DNA of 64,000 nucleotides from Ilyomonas sp963790435 (lineage in GTDB: Bacteria; Bacteroidota; Bacteroidia; Chitinophagales; Chitinophagaceae): NCBI GenBank assembly GCA_963790435.1, contig CAWBOI010000001.1, positions 1,674,001 to 1,738,000 on the forward strand. The letters run 5' to 3'. Made by a program: the position numbers and the translations under genes. The notes beneath the pieces are model-generated. The model saw nothing but the letters and a program-made list of their open reading frames with translations. It made no database searches and was not told the DNA's origin. Shown piece by piece: positions 8,530-16,439 of the stretch. Numbering within the stretch: the stretch's first letter is position 1; every line of letters starts with the position of its first letter.

Positions 8530-9558
8530 ATGAATGACGAAACACAACAATCAGAAGAACAAAAAGGAGTAAGCCGTCGCGCTGTGCTTGGCGGCATCGG
8601 AGCTACCTTAGCTACTGTAATCGCAGCCCCTGTTTTTGGCTCACCTTCTTCACACGGAGATGCGCCACCGCCTCCACCGGGTTTAACCGACCCTACTACA
8701 AAATATCCCAAACCGCCTTTTGAAAATCAGCCCCAGCCCTGGCCTGGTTTGGCAAGCAAAATGAATCCGCGCCCCGACCATGGTGAAACCAGCTATAAAG
8801 GATCTGGCAGGTTGGCCGGAAGAAAAGCTTTGATAACTGGTGGCGATTCAGGAATGGGACGCGCCGCTGCCATTGCGTATGCACGTGAAGGTGCTGATGT
8901 TGCCATTGTATATTATCCAACAGAAGAACCGGATGCACAGGAAGTAATTGCCCTGATTAAAGCGGCAGGACGTAAAGCCGTTGCTATCCCCGGCGACCTT
9001 CGCAATGAAGCATTCTGCACCAAGTTGGTAAGCGATGCCATTGCAGGTTTAGGAGGATTGGATTTAATAGTAAACAATGCAGGACGGCAGCAATCGAAGA
9101 AATCTATTCTCGATATTACAACCGAAGATTTTGACGCTACGATGAAGACGAATATTTACGCGCCGTTCTGGATTATCAAAGCTGCATTGCCTCATTTGCC
9201 ACCGGGTTCTGTTATCATTGGTACCACATCGGAGCAAGCTTACGATCCGTCAGCCGATTTATATGATTACGCACAAACCAAAGCGGCTACAATGAACTAT
9301 GTAAAGTCGCTTTCTAAGCAGTTTGCACCAAAAGGCATTCGTGTGTGTGGCGTGGCACCAGGCCCCATCTGGACACCTTTACAGGTAAGCGGTGGCGCTC
9401 AACCTGAACACCAGGTAAATTTTGGTGGCGAAACGCCGCTTGGCAGACCCGGACAACCTGCAGAACTGGCTTCTATTTACGTGCAACTGGCAGACCCCAA
9501 TGCGAGCTATGCAACAGGAAATATTTACGGTTCGGGCGGTGGAAAAGGACAGCCATAA
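8530..9558 (+). CDS. SDR-family oxidoreductase with Tat leader
   Basis: A 342-residue short-chain dehydrogenase. The NAD(P) motif is 'ITGGDSGMGRA', the 'VNNAG' structural motif follows, and the catalytic Tyr/Lys pair is in 'YDYAQTKAA'. It resembles the YghA/YhxC group. Residues 13-40 carry 'SRRAVLGGIGATLATVIAAP', a twin-arginine leader of the kind that exports folded cofactor-bearing proteins, followed by a Pro-rich linker. So the enzyme is probably periplasmic, which is unusual for an SDR because NAD(P) would have to be bound before export. Substrate unknown. A strong terminator follows. Confidence 0.88.
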   Translation: MNDETQQSEEQKGVSRRAVLGGIGATLATVIAAPVFGSPSSHGDAPPPPPGLTDPTTKYPKPPFENQPQPWPGLASKMNPRPDHGETSYKGSGRLAGRKALITGGDSGMGRAAAIAYAREGADVAIVYYPTEEPDAQEVIALIKAAGRKAVAIPGDLRNEAFCTKLVSDAIAGLGGLDLIVNNAGRQQSKKSILDITTEDFDATMKTNIYAPFWIIKAALPHLPPGSVIIGTTSEQAYDPSADLYDYAQTKAATMNYVKSLSKQFAPKGIRVCGVAPGPIWTPLQVSGGAQPEHQVNFGGETPLGRPGQPAELASIYVQLADPNASYATGNIYGSGGGKGQP

Positions 9559-9581
9559 ATTTGTGAATTGTGAATAGTAAT

Positions 9582-9621
9582 AAAGCCACCCAACAGTACT
9601 GTTGGGTGGCTTTTGTTTTTG
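9582..9621. terminator. Bidirectional terminator between convergent genes
   Basis: A 13-bp perfect palindrome arm ('gccacccaacagt' with 'actgttgggtggc') followed on the plus strand by TTTTGTTTTTGCAC and on the minus strand by 'tttatta'. It separates the plus-strand SDR from the minus-strand acyltransferase-like gene. The plus-strand tail is a copy of the interspersed TTTGTTTTTGC motif. Confidence 0.85.
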
Positions 9622-9665
9622 CACGAATTTATCTGCAGAAACAACCCGCTCATCACTATAGAATC

Positions 9666-10775
9666 TTACAATTTAAAAAAGATTTTCTTCTTGTATAGCC
9701 AATAACAAATGCCCCATTCTAAAAAGAAAACAACCAGTGCAGCGATGAACAAACTGAACAAATGAGGTGAATGAACAAAACCCAATAAACTGGTTACAAT
9801 AACAGTAATGTAATCCGTAAACCAACGATGCCCGACGATTTCAAAAAACAAATAAATGAACAGGGAGTTCATCCCGATAATCACAAAAAACTGTAAGTGC
9901 TTTTTGTGATTGCAAATGTCAATCCACCAATAAAAAAAGGCCAATGTTAACAACACCCAACCGGATGAAACCAGCACAAACGATGATGTTGCAATGCGTT
10001 TGATAATAGGTGTAACACTAATCCAATCCAATGCGTAGCCAATCGCCAAACATGCAATTGCCCAAAGCAGCATCGGTTGTATCTTCCTGTTTTCTTTCAT
10101 TAAAAATTTGCCCGTTAGCAAGCCGGCAATGGTATGCACCGCAGTAGGAATGCAGTTGATAGTAACCCAGCCCCCTTTGTTAATCACATTCATCAACTTT
10201 AAATCAATGTAGTTGCCAAAGTTGTGCTGATCGGTAAACGGTTGGTTGAAATTGGGCACATTTGTTAGTCGGTATAAAGCTTCGGTAAGCAGCAACAAAG
10301 CAATGCAAACAATAACTTGTGTGTTGAAAGAAAAATCGGCAATTAAAAACGCAATAAGTGTAGTAAACGATAACTGTGTAAGCACATCCCAATACAAAAA
10401 AGAAATGCCTTTGTCATGAACCGCATAATCAAACACGCCCCAAAAGAACAACCACCAGCAGCGTTTGATGGTTTTGAGAAACGAAGCATTCCAGGATAAT
10501 CCTTTTTGTTTTTGCTTGTGTAAAGAATAAGCCAGCGCAACGCCAGCCATAAACATAAATGCAGGCTGCACCAAATCCCAAAGGTGCAGCCCATGCCATG
10601 GATGATGAAAGAACTGCTGAACCAAACCATTGACAGTATTGCCCTTGGTAGCTTCATCCAAACAATCGTACAAGCCTGCGCTTTCCAAAGCCAGCAACAC
10701 CATGATGAAGCCACGCATAAAATCTAACGATAACAAACGATAATAAAACGGAGGAGCATCAGACGATGAGTGCAT
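9666..10775 (-). CDS. NagX/DUF5009-like membrane acyltransferase
   Basis: A 369-residue polytopic protein with roughly ten membrane segments. The opening 'RLLSLDFMRGFIMVLLALE' and 'HPWHGLHLWDLVQPAFMFMAGVAL' are the hallmark of the heparan-alpha-glucosaminide N-acetyltransferase-like family (DUF5009/DUF1624; NagX), in which the conserved His in 'HPWHG' and the 'D(L/M)xxPxFxFxxG' segment sit near the membrane face. Such proteins are thought to acetylate amino sugars during import in glycan-degrading Bacteroidota. The substrate here is not known. The motif copy GGGTAAAAACAAA lies 34 bp upstream of the start in sense orientation. Confidence 0.82.
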   Translation of the reverse strand: MHSSSDAPPFYYRLLSLDFMRGFIMVLLALESAGLYDCLDEATKGNTVNGLVQQFFHHPWHGLHLWDLVQPAFMFMAGVALAYSLHKQKQKGLSWNASFLKTIKRCWWLFFWGVFDYAVHDKGISFLYWDVLTQLSFTTLIAFLIADFSFNTQVIVCIALLLLTEALYRLTNVPNFNQPFTDQHNFGNYIDLKLMNVINKGGWVTINCIPTAVHTIAGLLTGKFLMKENRKIQPMLLWAIACLAIGYALDWISVTPIIKRIATSSFVLVSSGWVLLTLAFFYWWIDICNHKKHLQFFVIIGMNSLFIYLFFEIVGHRWFTDYITVIVTSLLGFVHSPHLFSLFIAALVVFFLEWGICYWLYKKKIFFKL

Positions 10776-10931
10776 AAGAAGGTTGCTTTAAAAATAAAAG
10801 TAAGAGAGTTTGTTTTTACCCGAAAAATGTTTTTACAAAACGATAGCACCTGCACATTACCAGGCCCATTCCAGTAGAATTAAAATTGATGAACCCTCAT
10901 TTTTTACACCATTGAAAAAAGGAGGTAATGT

Positions 10932-11280
10932 ATGAATAACCTTGCAAAAACAAACCGTGCAATCACTCCTTGGAACGACCTTTTAAACTTTGATCATCTT
11001 TTTGAAAACGTATGGTCGCAAAGAAGACTTTAAAGTTAAAGTAGAAGACGATGTGCTAACCATAAGTGCAGAAACAAAAAGCGAAACGACTGAAGGCGGT
11101 GAAGGCAAAGAATACACACAATGTGAATACAGCTCAAGTTCGTTTACGCGCAGTTTTCAATTACCCGACAATGTAAAAGACAATAGCATTACGGCATCTT
11201 ACCACGATGGTATTTCACAATTAGAAATGCCCAAATCAGCCCATCAACAAAAGACATCAAAAGAAATCAGTATTAGTTAG
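10932..11280 (+). pseudogene. hsp20 small heat-shock gene with internal deletion
   Basis: The start is intact: ATG at 10932, preceded by a rare good Shine-Dalgarno site ('ggaggt'), reads 'MNNLAKTNRAITPWNDLLNF...LFENVW' and then hits a stop at 11033. A second frame takes up 'KEDFKVKVEDDVLTISAETK' and the rest of the alpha-crystallin domain to 'KEISIS' at 11280. Intact Bacteroidota Hsp20 proteins have about 40 more residues between these parts, so a deletion removed the end of the N-terminal arm and the first strands of the domain and shifted the frame. The C-terminal 'GISQLEMPKS' also lacks the usual 'G(V)LxIxLPK' form. Confidence 0.82.
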
Positions 11281-11295
11281 AATAGAGACTTGTGC

Positions 11296-11332
11296 AAAAA
11301 CAAGAGATGCGCAGATTGCGCCTCTTTTTATG
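11296..11332 (+). terminator. Terminator after the hsp20 remnant
   Basis: 'aagagatgcgca' pairs imperfectly with 'tgcgcctctt' (a two-base bulge) around a 3-base loop, with a T run after it. A motif copy (TTGTGCAAAAACAAGAG) leads into the stem at 11290-11306. Confidence 0.6.
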
Positions 11333-11432
11333 AATCAAATGCTAATAGCAACCGGGCTTGAAAAACTTTGTTAGTCAATTTTCCATCGGCTAATAAAAAA
11401 AATTGGTAACTAATCAAAATTTGAGAACTTTG

Positions 11433-11448
11433 TTAACCAAATGGTTAA
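11433..11448. promoter_or_regulatory. Candidate TetR operator upstream of the regulator
   Basis: TTAACCAAATGGTTAA is a palindrome with 7-base arms (TTAACCA/TGGTTAA), 13 bp before the tetR start. A related imperfect copy lies at 12079-12094 just before the efflux gene, which supports autoregulation plus control of the downstream gene. A similar word (aactttgtta) occurs at about 11364. Confidence 0.65.
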
Positions 11449-11461
11449 AACAGGTGATTAA

Positions 11462-12082
11462 ATGAAAAAAGATTTATCTACGGAAGACAAGATATTAAAT
11501 GCAGCTAAAAAAGTGTTTTTAGCCAAAGGCATGGACGGTGCGCGGATGCAGGACATTGCTGATGAAGCGGGCATCAACAAAGCATTGCTGCATTATTATT
11601 TTCGCAGTAAAGACAAACTGTTTGAACAAATCTTTACGGAAGTGGCTTCTGCTTTTCTGCCCAGAATATCTGCTATTTTAGAATCAGATGTTACTCTTTT
11701 TGAAAAGATTGAATCGTTTTGCAATGAATATATTTCGCAGGAAATAAAAACACCTTATGTAGCTATTTTTATTTTAAACGAAATCAACCGGCAGCCAAAA
11801 ACTTTTTTGAAAAAAGCATTGGGAAACAACAAACCGCCGGTGAGCAAATTAAGAGCGCAAATTGAAAAAGAAATAAAGGCAGGCAATATCAAACCTATTG
11901 CGCCATTACAGCTGTTGATGAATGTGTTGTCCCTTTGCATTTTTCCTTTTTTGGCTTCTCCTATGATACAACTTGTTGCCAGTATCGATAGCAAGCAATT
12001 CAATGATATGATGGAACAACGAAAAAAAGAAGTGCCCAAACTGATTATCCGATCCATTAAAAATAATTTTTTTATCAATTAA
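11462..12082 (+). CDS. TetR/AcrR-family transcriptional regulator
   Basis: A 206-residue repressor. The N-terminal HTH is canonical: 'DKILNAAKKVFLAKG', 'RMQDIADEAGINKALLHYYF' then 'KDKLFEQIF'. The C-terminal part is a helical ligand/dimer domain with no recognisable ligand specificity. It lies 17 bp before a tolC-like gene on the same strand and near-identical palindromes precede both genes, so it probably represses the efflux operon and itself. The regulator is intact although the operon it would control is broken. Confidence 0.88.
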   Translation: MKKDLSTEDKILNAAKKVFLAKGMDGARMQDIADEAGINKALLHYYFRSKDKLFEQIFTEVASAFLPRISAILESDVTLFEKIESFCNEYISQEIKTPYVAIFILNEINRQPKTFLKKALGNNKPPVSKLRAQIEKEIKAGNIKPIAPLQLLMNVLSLCIFPFLASPMIQLVASIDSKQFNDMMEQRKKEVPKLIIRSIKNNFFIN

Positions 12083-12094
12083 CTAATTGGTTAA
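12079..12094. promoter_or_regulatory. Second candidate TetR operator, before the efflux gene
   Basis: TTAACTAATTGGTTAA matches the 11433 palindrome at 13 of 16 positions and overlaps the tetR stop codon. It sits 6 bp before the ATG at 12100, so binding would block the start of the efflux gene. The two-site arrangement is inferred from similarity alone. Confidence 0.6.
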
Positions 12095-12099
12095 ATAAA

Positions 12100-12850
12100 A
12101 TGGTTAAAACAATTTTGCTGCTGGCGTTTTGTGTTTACACCAATGCTTCACAAGCGCAAACCCTTTCTGGCATTACATTACAGCAAACCTTTGTGCTTGC
12201 AGAACAGAATTATCCACTGTTTCAACAAAAAGGATTGCTAAAACAAACAGAACAACTTTCCATTCAAAATCTTAGCTCCAACTTTCTACCACAGTTAAGC
12301 GTGAGCGGACAAGCTACTTATATCAGTCGGATGTAACACAGGTGAACGTTCCTTTACCTAATGTCAAAATTCCTTACCGGCAAAAGACCAATACAAAATA
12401 ATTGCCGAAGCCGACCAGTTGCTGTATGATGGTGGTGCAAATAAGACGCAAAAACAAATTCAATCCCTCAACACAAACATTCAGGAAAATTCATCGGCAG
12501 TTGACTTGTACAATTTAAAATCGAAAATCAATCAGCTTTATTTTGGCATTTTATACCAGGATGAATTAGCAAAGCAAACAGAGGTAACGTTGCAAAATAT
12601 ACAATTCGGTATTGATAAAATAAAACCACAGGTTGAAAATGGCGTTGCTTTACGTTCCAATTTACAGGAGCTACAGGCGCAGCAATTGCAAACGAAACAG
12701 CGCCTTATTGTAATAAAAGCAACCCGTAAAGGATTGACTGATGCATTAGCTATTTTATCCTCTGTCATTTACTGCATTCTAAAGAAGCTCTTCTTTATTT
12801 TAAAACACTTTCGGAAACAATGGAAACGGTATATTGGAATCCACTTTCGA
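12100..12850 (+). pseudogene. TolC-family efflux outer-membrane gene, frameshifted and truncated
   Basis: The opening is intact: a signal peptide ('ILLLAFCVYTNASQAQ') then 'TLQQTFVLAEQNYPLFQQKG', typical of TolC/OEP proteins. The frame is lost after 'GQATYISRM' (12336), is taken up from about 12390 ('KDQYKIIAEADQLLYDGG', 'NLKSKINQLYFGILYQDEL', a TolC coiled coil), and is lost again near 12770. Less than half of a normal 430-450-residue protein remains and nothing recognisable of the second repeat follows. No RND pump or adaptor is found downstream. Confidence 0.8.
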
Positions 12851-13688
12851 TAGTCTGCTTACTGTGATCATCGTTAGTTGATACGTTTTGTTTTATTCAA
12901 AATTTCACTACTTCCAAGTATGCTTTTTAGCAGAGGCCGGATTCTAATAAAAAAGCAAAGAATTCAACCAATAAAACCTGTGTGCTATTTCATCACTTTG
13001 TGCCGTAGCAGTGGTTCCTGAATTTATATAAAAACAAAAGCCGCTTTTTGAAATAGACAAAACATTCATTCCTGTTGCTGCTTCCGTTTTCCTGTGCGTG
13101 TTCCATGTATTCAGCTACGCTTAACATAGGAGTAATCCAAATCTCTTTTTCATGTTGCTAAAAAAAGGTAACTGGCGTTATTTGATTCCGGCACAGGAGA
13201 ATGACAGCGTAAAAACAGGTTTAACCGGAATTGTATTGTTTGGATTCGTCCATATTCTCATCTACAAATCAACTCAGAGCAATGGTTAGAAAAAGCTAAA
13301 GTAGAAGGAAAATCTGAAAAATGCAACCGATTGCAAAAAATATTTTAATTCATTCTCGAAGAGCATTTTTAGTCTTTATTGTTACACTTACTGTTGAAAA
13401 ATGGATAGAAGGATATGATAAAAAATAAAACTTCTTCTTTTCGAAAACTATGGTGTTTAGCACCGATGCTTCTAAATATTGTAAAAGCACCCCAAAAGTT
13501 TTTGATGAGAATACAGTATGCAAAACTCAGGTTGCATGGCTCTTTGGTTTATCACTGCCAACAAAACGGCATCCTTAAATTGAAGTGTATAATTTGTTCC
13601 ATTGAAAATAAAAAGCGGAATGCTGTTCATGTCGGCTGCCATTGGCAGGAGTTAACTGAAGGATCTTACAAGGAACGGGAATCGTATG
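12851..13688. other. Gene-free eroded stretch
   Basis: About 830 bp without a credible gene on either strand. Short open pieces such as 'NGTNYTLQFKDAVLLAVIN' (minus, near 13560) look like scraps of old genes but do not match a family I can name. A motif copy (TAAAAACAAAAGCC) is at 13029-13042. Position suggests it held the rest of the efflux operon. Confidence 0.45.
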
Positions 13689-14381
13689 TTATGGGATGAA
13701 TGCTTCTTTCTCTCTTTCTTTTGCCCACTCCAATGCAAGTTCCAATTGTTCATCCATGGTAAGATGCGTATTGTCTAACACAATGGCATCAGCCGCTTTG
13801 CGCAGCGGGCTCACCTCGCGATGGCTGTCAATATAATCCCGCTTTTCTAAATTGGTTCTCACTTCTTCTAAATTAATGTTAGGATTTTGTACAATCAACT
13901 CCTGAAATCTGCGCTGCGCGCGGACTTCAACGTCTGCCGTCATAAAAATTTTTAATTCGGCCTGCGGAAAAACGGTGGTACCAATGTCTCTTCCATCCAT
14001 TACCAAACCTTTGTTTTTGCCCATTTTTTGTTGTTGCACCACAGCATACTCCCGCACTTCATTAATAGCTGCCACTTCGCTTACATTGTCACTTATATTC
14101 ATGTCTCGAATAAACATCGAAACATTCTCATCATTCAGAAACATTTCGTTATCGCCCGTTTGCAAATTGCGATGAAACGAAAGATGAATGTGCTGCAACG
14201 CATCAACGATTGCAGCTTTATCAGAAAGGAAAATGTTGTTCCGTAAAAAGTATAATGTAATGGCGCGATACATCGCGCCACTGTCAATAAAAATATAATG
14301 AAGCTCCCTTGCCAAAGCCTTTGCCAGCGTGCTTTTGCCGCACGACGAGTAACCATCTATGGTAATAATGATGCGCCGCAT
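13689..14381 (-). CDS. cmk: Cytidylate kinase
   Basis: A 230-residue enzyme that phosphorylates CMP and dCMP with ATP. The P-loop 'GYSSCGKST' is at residues 10-18; 'DSGAMYRAIT' is the conserved CMP-site segment and 'MDGRDIGTTVFP' follows. The length fits bacterial Cmk. A perfect TTTGTTTTTGCCC motif copy lies inside the gene at 14010-14022 and encodes Gly-Lys-Asn-Lys (residues in 'QQKMGKNKGL'), so the interspersed motif is tolerated in coding DNA too. Confidence 0.95.
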   Translation of the reverse strand: MRRIIITIDGYSSCGKSTLAKALARELHYIFIDSGAMYRAITLYFLRNNIFLSDKAAIVDALQHIHLSFHRNLQTGDNEMFLNDENVSMFIRDMNISDNVSEVAAINEVREYAVVQQQKMGKNKGLVMDGRDIGTTVFPQAELKIFMTADVEVRAQRRFQELIVQNPNINLEEVRTNLEKRDYIDSHREVSPLRKAADAIVLDNTHLTMDEQLELALEWAKEREKEAFIP

Positions 14382-14415
14382 ACGGCGTAAAGATGCAGCA
14401 AAATGAGCAACGACG

Positions 14416-14658
14416 CTACTTCTTCTTCGTAGTATCGCCGGGATGGATGTTGCCAGTGCTGTCTCTGCTGGTTTCTACAGAGTCGGTTGGAATTTCCTGG
14501 CCTTGTCTTGCAGCCTTATCGCCGGAAGTAATGGTTGGCGTTGTTCCGCCGGATGCGTCCTTTCCAGGCTCTGTACTGCCATCGTTGGCGTTATTACTAT
14601 TATTTCCACAGGCTGCTAAAGAAATAGCAATGGTAAAAGCTAAGATGATTTTTTTCAT
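14416..14658 (-). CDS. Small lipoprotein, function unknown
   Basis: An 80-residue protein with signal 'MKKIILAFTIAISLAACGN'; the lipobox 'LAAC' places the acylated Cys at residue 17. The mature part is disordered, rich in Asn, Asp, Thr, Ser and Gly. ATG at 14658 was chosen over an upstream frame because the signal starts there. It is divergent from panD. No family recognised. Confidence 0.65.
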   Translation of the reverse strand: MKKIILAFTIAISLAACGNNSNNANDGSTEPGKDASGGTTPTITSGDKAARQGQEIPTDSVETSRDSTGNIHPGDTTKKK

Positions 14659-14733
14659 GTTCTTTTTTTGAGGTAAAACAAGAACTGTGCAACTCTCCAA
14701 TTGTCATAACGAAGTGATAAGAATTGTACAACA

Positions 14734-14764
14734 TTTGCCCCATCACAAATTCCGTTTACCTTTG
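14734..14764 (+). promoter_or_regulatory. panD promoter (Bacteroidota type)
   Basis: TTTG at 14734-14737, then 19 bases, then TACCTTTG at 14757-14764, an exact match to the Bacteroidota sigma-ABfr consensus (-33 TTTG, -7 TAnnTTTG). The ATG of panD is at 14772, only 7 bp later, so the transcript may be nearly leaderless. Confidence 0.7.
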
Positions 14765-14771
14765 CGCCGCT

Positions 14772-15119
14772 ATGCAAATAGAGGTTTTAAAATCGAAGGT
14801 TCACAGGGCAACCATTACGGAAGCCAACCTGCAATACGTGGGCAGCTTAACGCTGGATGAAGACCTAATGGACGCTGCCAACATGATTGAAAATGAAAAG
14901 GTTCAGATTGTAAATGTGAACAATGGCGAGCGCATTGAAACGTACCTCATCAAAGGCAAACGCGACAGCGGAACGGTTTGTTTAAACGGACCGGCAGCAC
15001 GGCGTGGCGCAGTGGGCGATGTGATCATCATTATCTCGTATGCAGCAATGGATTTTGAAAAAGCCAAAACCTTCAAACCCTGGCTCGTATTTCCAAAAGA
15101 AGGCAACAAACTACCATGA
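14772..15119 (+). CDS. panD: Aspartate 1-decarboxylase
   Basis: A 115-residue pyruvoyl enzyme that makes beta-alanine for pantothenate. Self-cleavage site Gly24-Ser25 is in 'YVGSLTLDE'; 'NGPAARRG' and 'VIIIISYA' are conserved family segments. ATG at 14772 was preferred to an upstream ATG at 14724 because the family starts 'MxIEVLKSKxHRATxT' and the promoter lies between the two. Its last 4 bp (ATGA) overlap the next gene, so the pair is translationally coupled. Confidence 0.95.
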   Translation: MQIEVLKSKVHRATITEANLQYVGSLTLDEDLMDAANMIENEKVQIVNVNNGERIETYLIKGKRDSGTVCLNGPAARRGAVGDVIIIISYAAMDFEKAKTFKPWLVFPKEGNKLP

Positions 15120-15604
15120 AAAACATTGCTGCCATTCCGCAAAAAATTTTTACTCTTTCACAACTCGTTCACCAGGTTGCAGCATGGAAAATGATTGGCA
15201 AAACCATCGCGTTTACCAATGGTGTTTTTGATTTGTTGCATGAAGGTCATATCTACTCGTTAAGCCAGGCGGCTAAAGAAGCTAATGTATTGATTGTTGG
15301 TGTAAATGCCGACAGCAGCGTAAAAAAATTAAAAGGCGAAAGCCGTCCCATCAACAACGAAGGGAGCCGTTCACTCATTCTTGCCTCGTTACTCATTATT
15401 GATGCAGTTATTGTTTTTGATGAAGACACACCGCTTCATCTCATTTCTACATTGCTTCCCCATGTATTGGTAAAAGGCGGCGATTATACGATTGACACTA
15501 TTGTTGGCGCGAATGAAGTATTATCAAATGGCGGCCGGGTAGTTATCAACCCAATTGTGGAAGGCTTTTCCACAACAGGTCTGATTGAGAAAATGAAACG
15601 CTGA
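15116..15604 (+). CDS. rfaE2: D-glycero-beta-D-manno-heptose 1-phosphate adenylyltransferase
   Basis: A 162-residue stand-alone cytidylyltransferase-like enzyme (the HldE C-terminal activity) that makes ADP-heptose for lipopolysaccharide core. 'TNGVFDLLHEGHI' holds the nucleotide-binding HxGH motif (His42-His45), 'GVNADSSVKKLKG' and 'KGGDY' follow as in the family. Four-base overlap with panD. No HldE kinase part is present, so a separate kinase must exist elsewhere. Confidence 0.92.
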   Translation: MKNIAAIPQKIFTLSQLVHQVAAWKMIGKTIAFTNGVFDLLHEGHIYSLSQAAKEANVLIVGVNADSSVKKLKGESRPINNEGSRSLILASLLIIDAVIVFDEDTPLHLISTLLPHVLVKGGDYTIDTIVGANEVLSNGGRVVINPIVEGFSTTGLIEKMKR

Positions 15605-15804
15605 TCGCTTCTTTTTATATTTATTTTTTTGGCTTAAAAATCACTTATACTCTCCAATTTATTTTAATCTCTATTTAATCTCAACACGTTCTTTTTTTCT
15701 CAACATTTGTTTTTGTAAATATTCTTCTTCTGTTGCAACAGAAATTAAAATTGCGACTAACAGAAAGGATGGCACAAATTTTAAATTATTAACCAAAACA
15801 AAAA
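15605..15804. other. AT-rich gap with motif copy
   Basis: No gene seen. A TTTGTTTTTG motif copy lies at 15706-15715. Confidence 0.5.
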
Positions 15805-16068
15805 ATGATTGAGATGAAAAAGATGGAACTAACAAAGAACGATATTGCATCAGTAGCCTTATTGTTCATCGGCGCTGCTTTACTGATGAGCGGAATTGCA
15901 TTGAAAAGTTTATTGGTATTGGCAGGCGTTGGTGGTTTGGTAGTTGCCTGGTTTTTATGTATTGACAACATCATTGCCAATCACAAAATGAACACCATTA
16001 AACGCATTGTATTCGGAGGCATCGTTGTGTTTATCCCTCTTTTGTTTGCGATGTATCTCGGTTCGTAA
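15805..16068 (+). CDS. Small membrane protein, function unknown
   Basis: An 87-residue protein with three hydrophobic segments ('ASVALLFIGAALLMSGIAL', 'LLVLAGVGGLVVAWFLCI', 'IVFGGIVVFIPLLFAMYL') after a short charged start. In-frame ATGs at 15805, 15814 and 15823 are all possible starts. No family recognised. A terminator follows at 16091. Confidence 0.65.
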   Translation: MIEMKKMELTKNDIASVALLFIGAALLMSGIALKSLLVLAGVGGLVVAWFLCIDNIIANHKMNTIKRIVFGGIVVFIPLLFAMYLGS

Positions 16069-16090
16069 ACGCAATCAATTTATATATACC

Positions 16091-16130
16091 AAAAGCCTTT
16101 TCTGCATTGAAAAGGCTTTTTTGTTTTTGT
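16091..16130 (+). terminator. Terminator with motif as tail
   Basis: 'aaaagccttttc' pairs with 'gaaaaggctttt' around a 6-base loop; the tail is TTTGTTTTTGTCC, a copy of the interspersed motif. Confidence 0.85.
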
Positions 16131-16264
16131 CCATATTTATATTTTTTCCGCTGAGGAGAACATGAGAAACAAGAGCTTTCGCAGAGTGAATTTCTCAGCA
16201 TAAACTCTTTTCGCTTTTATACAGTGGTGAAATATAATACCATCTTCAATTGAACGGCATCATA

Positions 16265-16298
16265 TAACGCTGACAGGGTTTAGAACCCTGTTAGCGTT
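16265..16298. repeat. Palindromic repeat, copy 1
   Basis: 'aacgctgacagggttt' pairs with 'aaccctgttagcgtt' with two changes. It is the second copy of the perfect palindrome at 49606-49640, with a shared flank ('catata' before, 'aaatac' after). It lies in a gene-free gap of 371 bp (16069-16439) that also has three motif copies. Confidence 0.8.
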
Positions 16299-16400
16299 TA
16301 AATACTGCTGATTATTTAAAATGTATTACTCTGCCATTGAAGCGTTTGTTTTTGCACAAAACCAAAACAGAACAAAAACAAATCGGGCTCTTACCATGTT

Positions 16401-16408
16401 TATATTTG
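16401..16408 (+). promoter_or_regulatory. Candidate -7 element before plsC
   Basis: TATATTTG fits the Bacteroidota -7 consensus TAnnTTTG and lies 32 bp before the plsC ATG. No clear -33 TTTG is present; a CAAAAACAAA motif copy sits at 16373-16382, about where a -33 element would be. Confidence 0.4.
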
Positions 16409-16439
16409 CCCATATTTTCAGGTTAAACATTCATCTTAC

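Noticed and set aside
13415..13699. 94-codon plus-strand frame in the eroded stretch
   Set aside because: Odd composition and it overlaps the cmk stop region; no family could be named.
14010..14022. TTTGTTTTTGCCC inside cmk as a regulatory site
   Set aside because: It encodes conserved-region residues, so its presence may be due to codon use alone.
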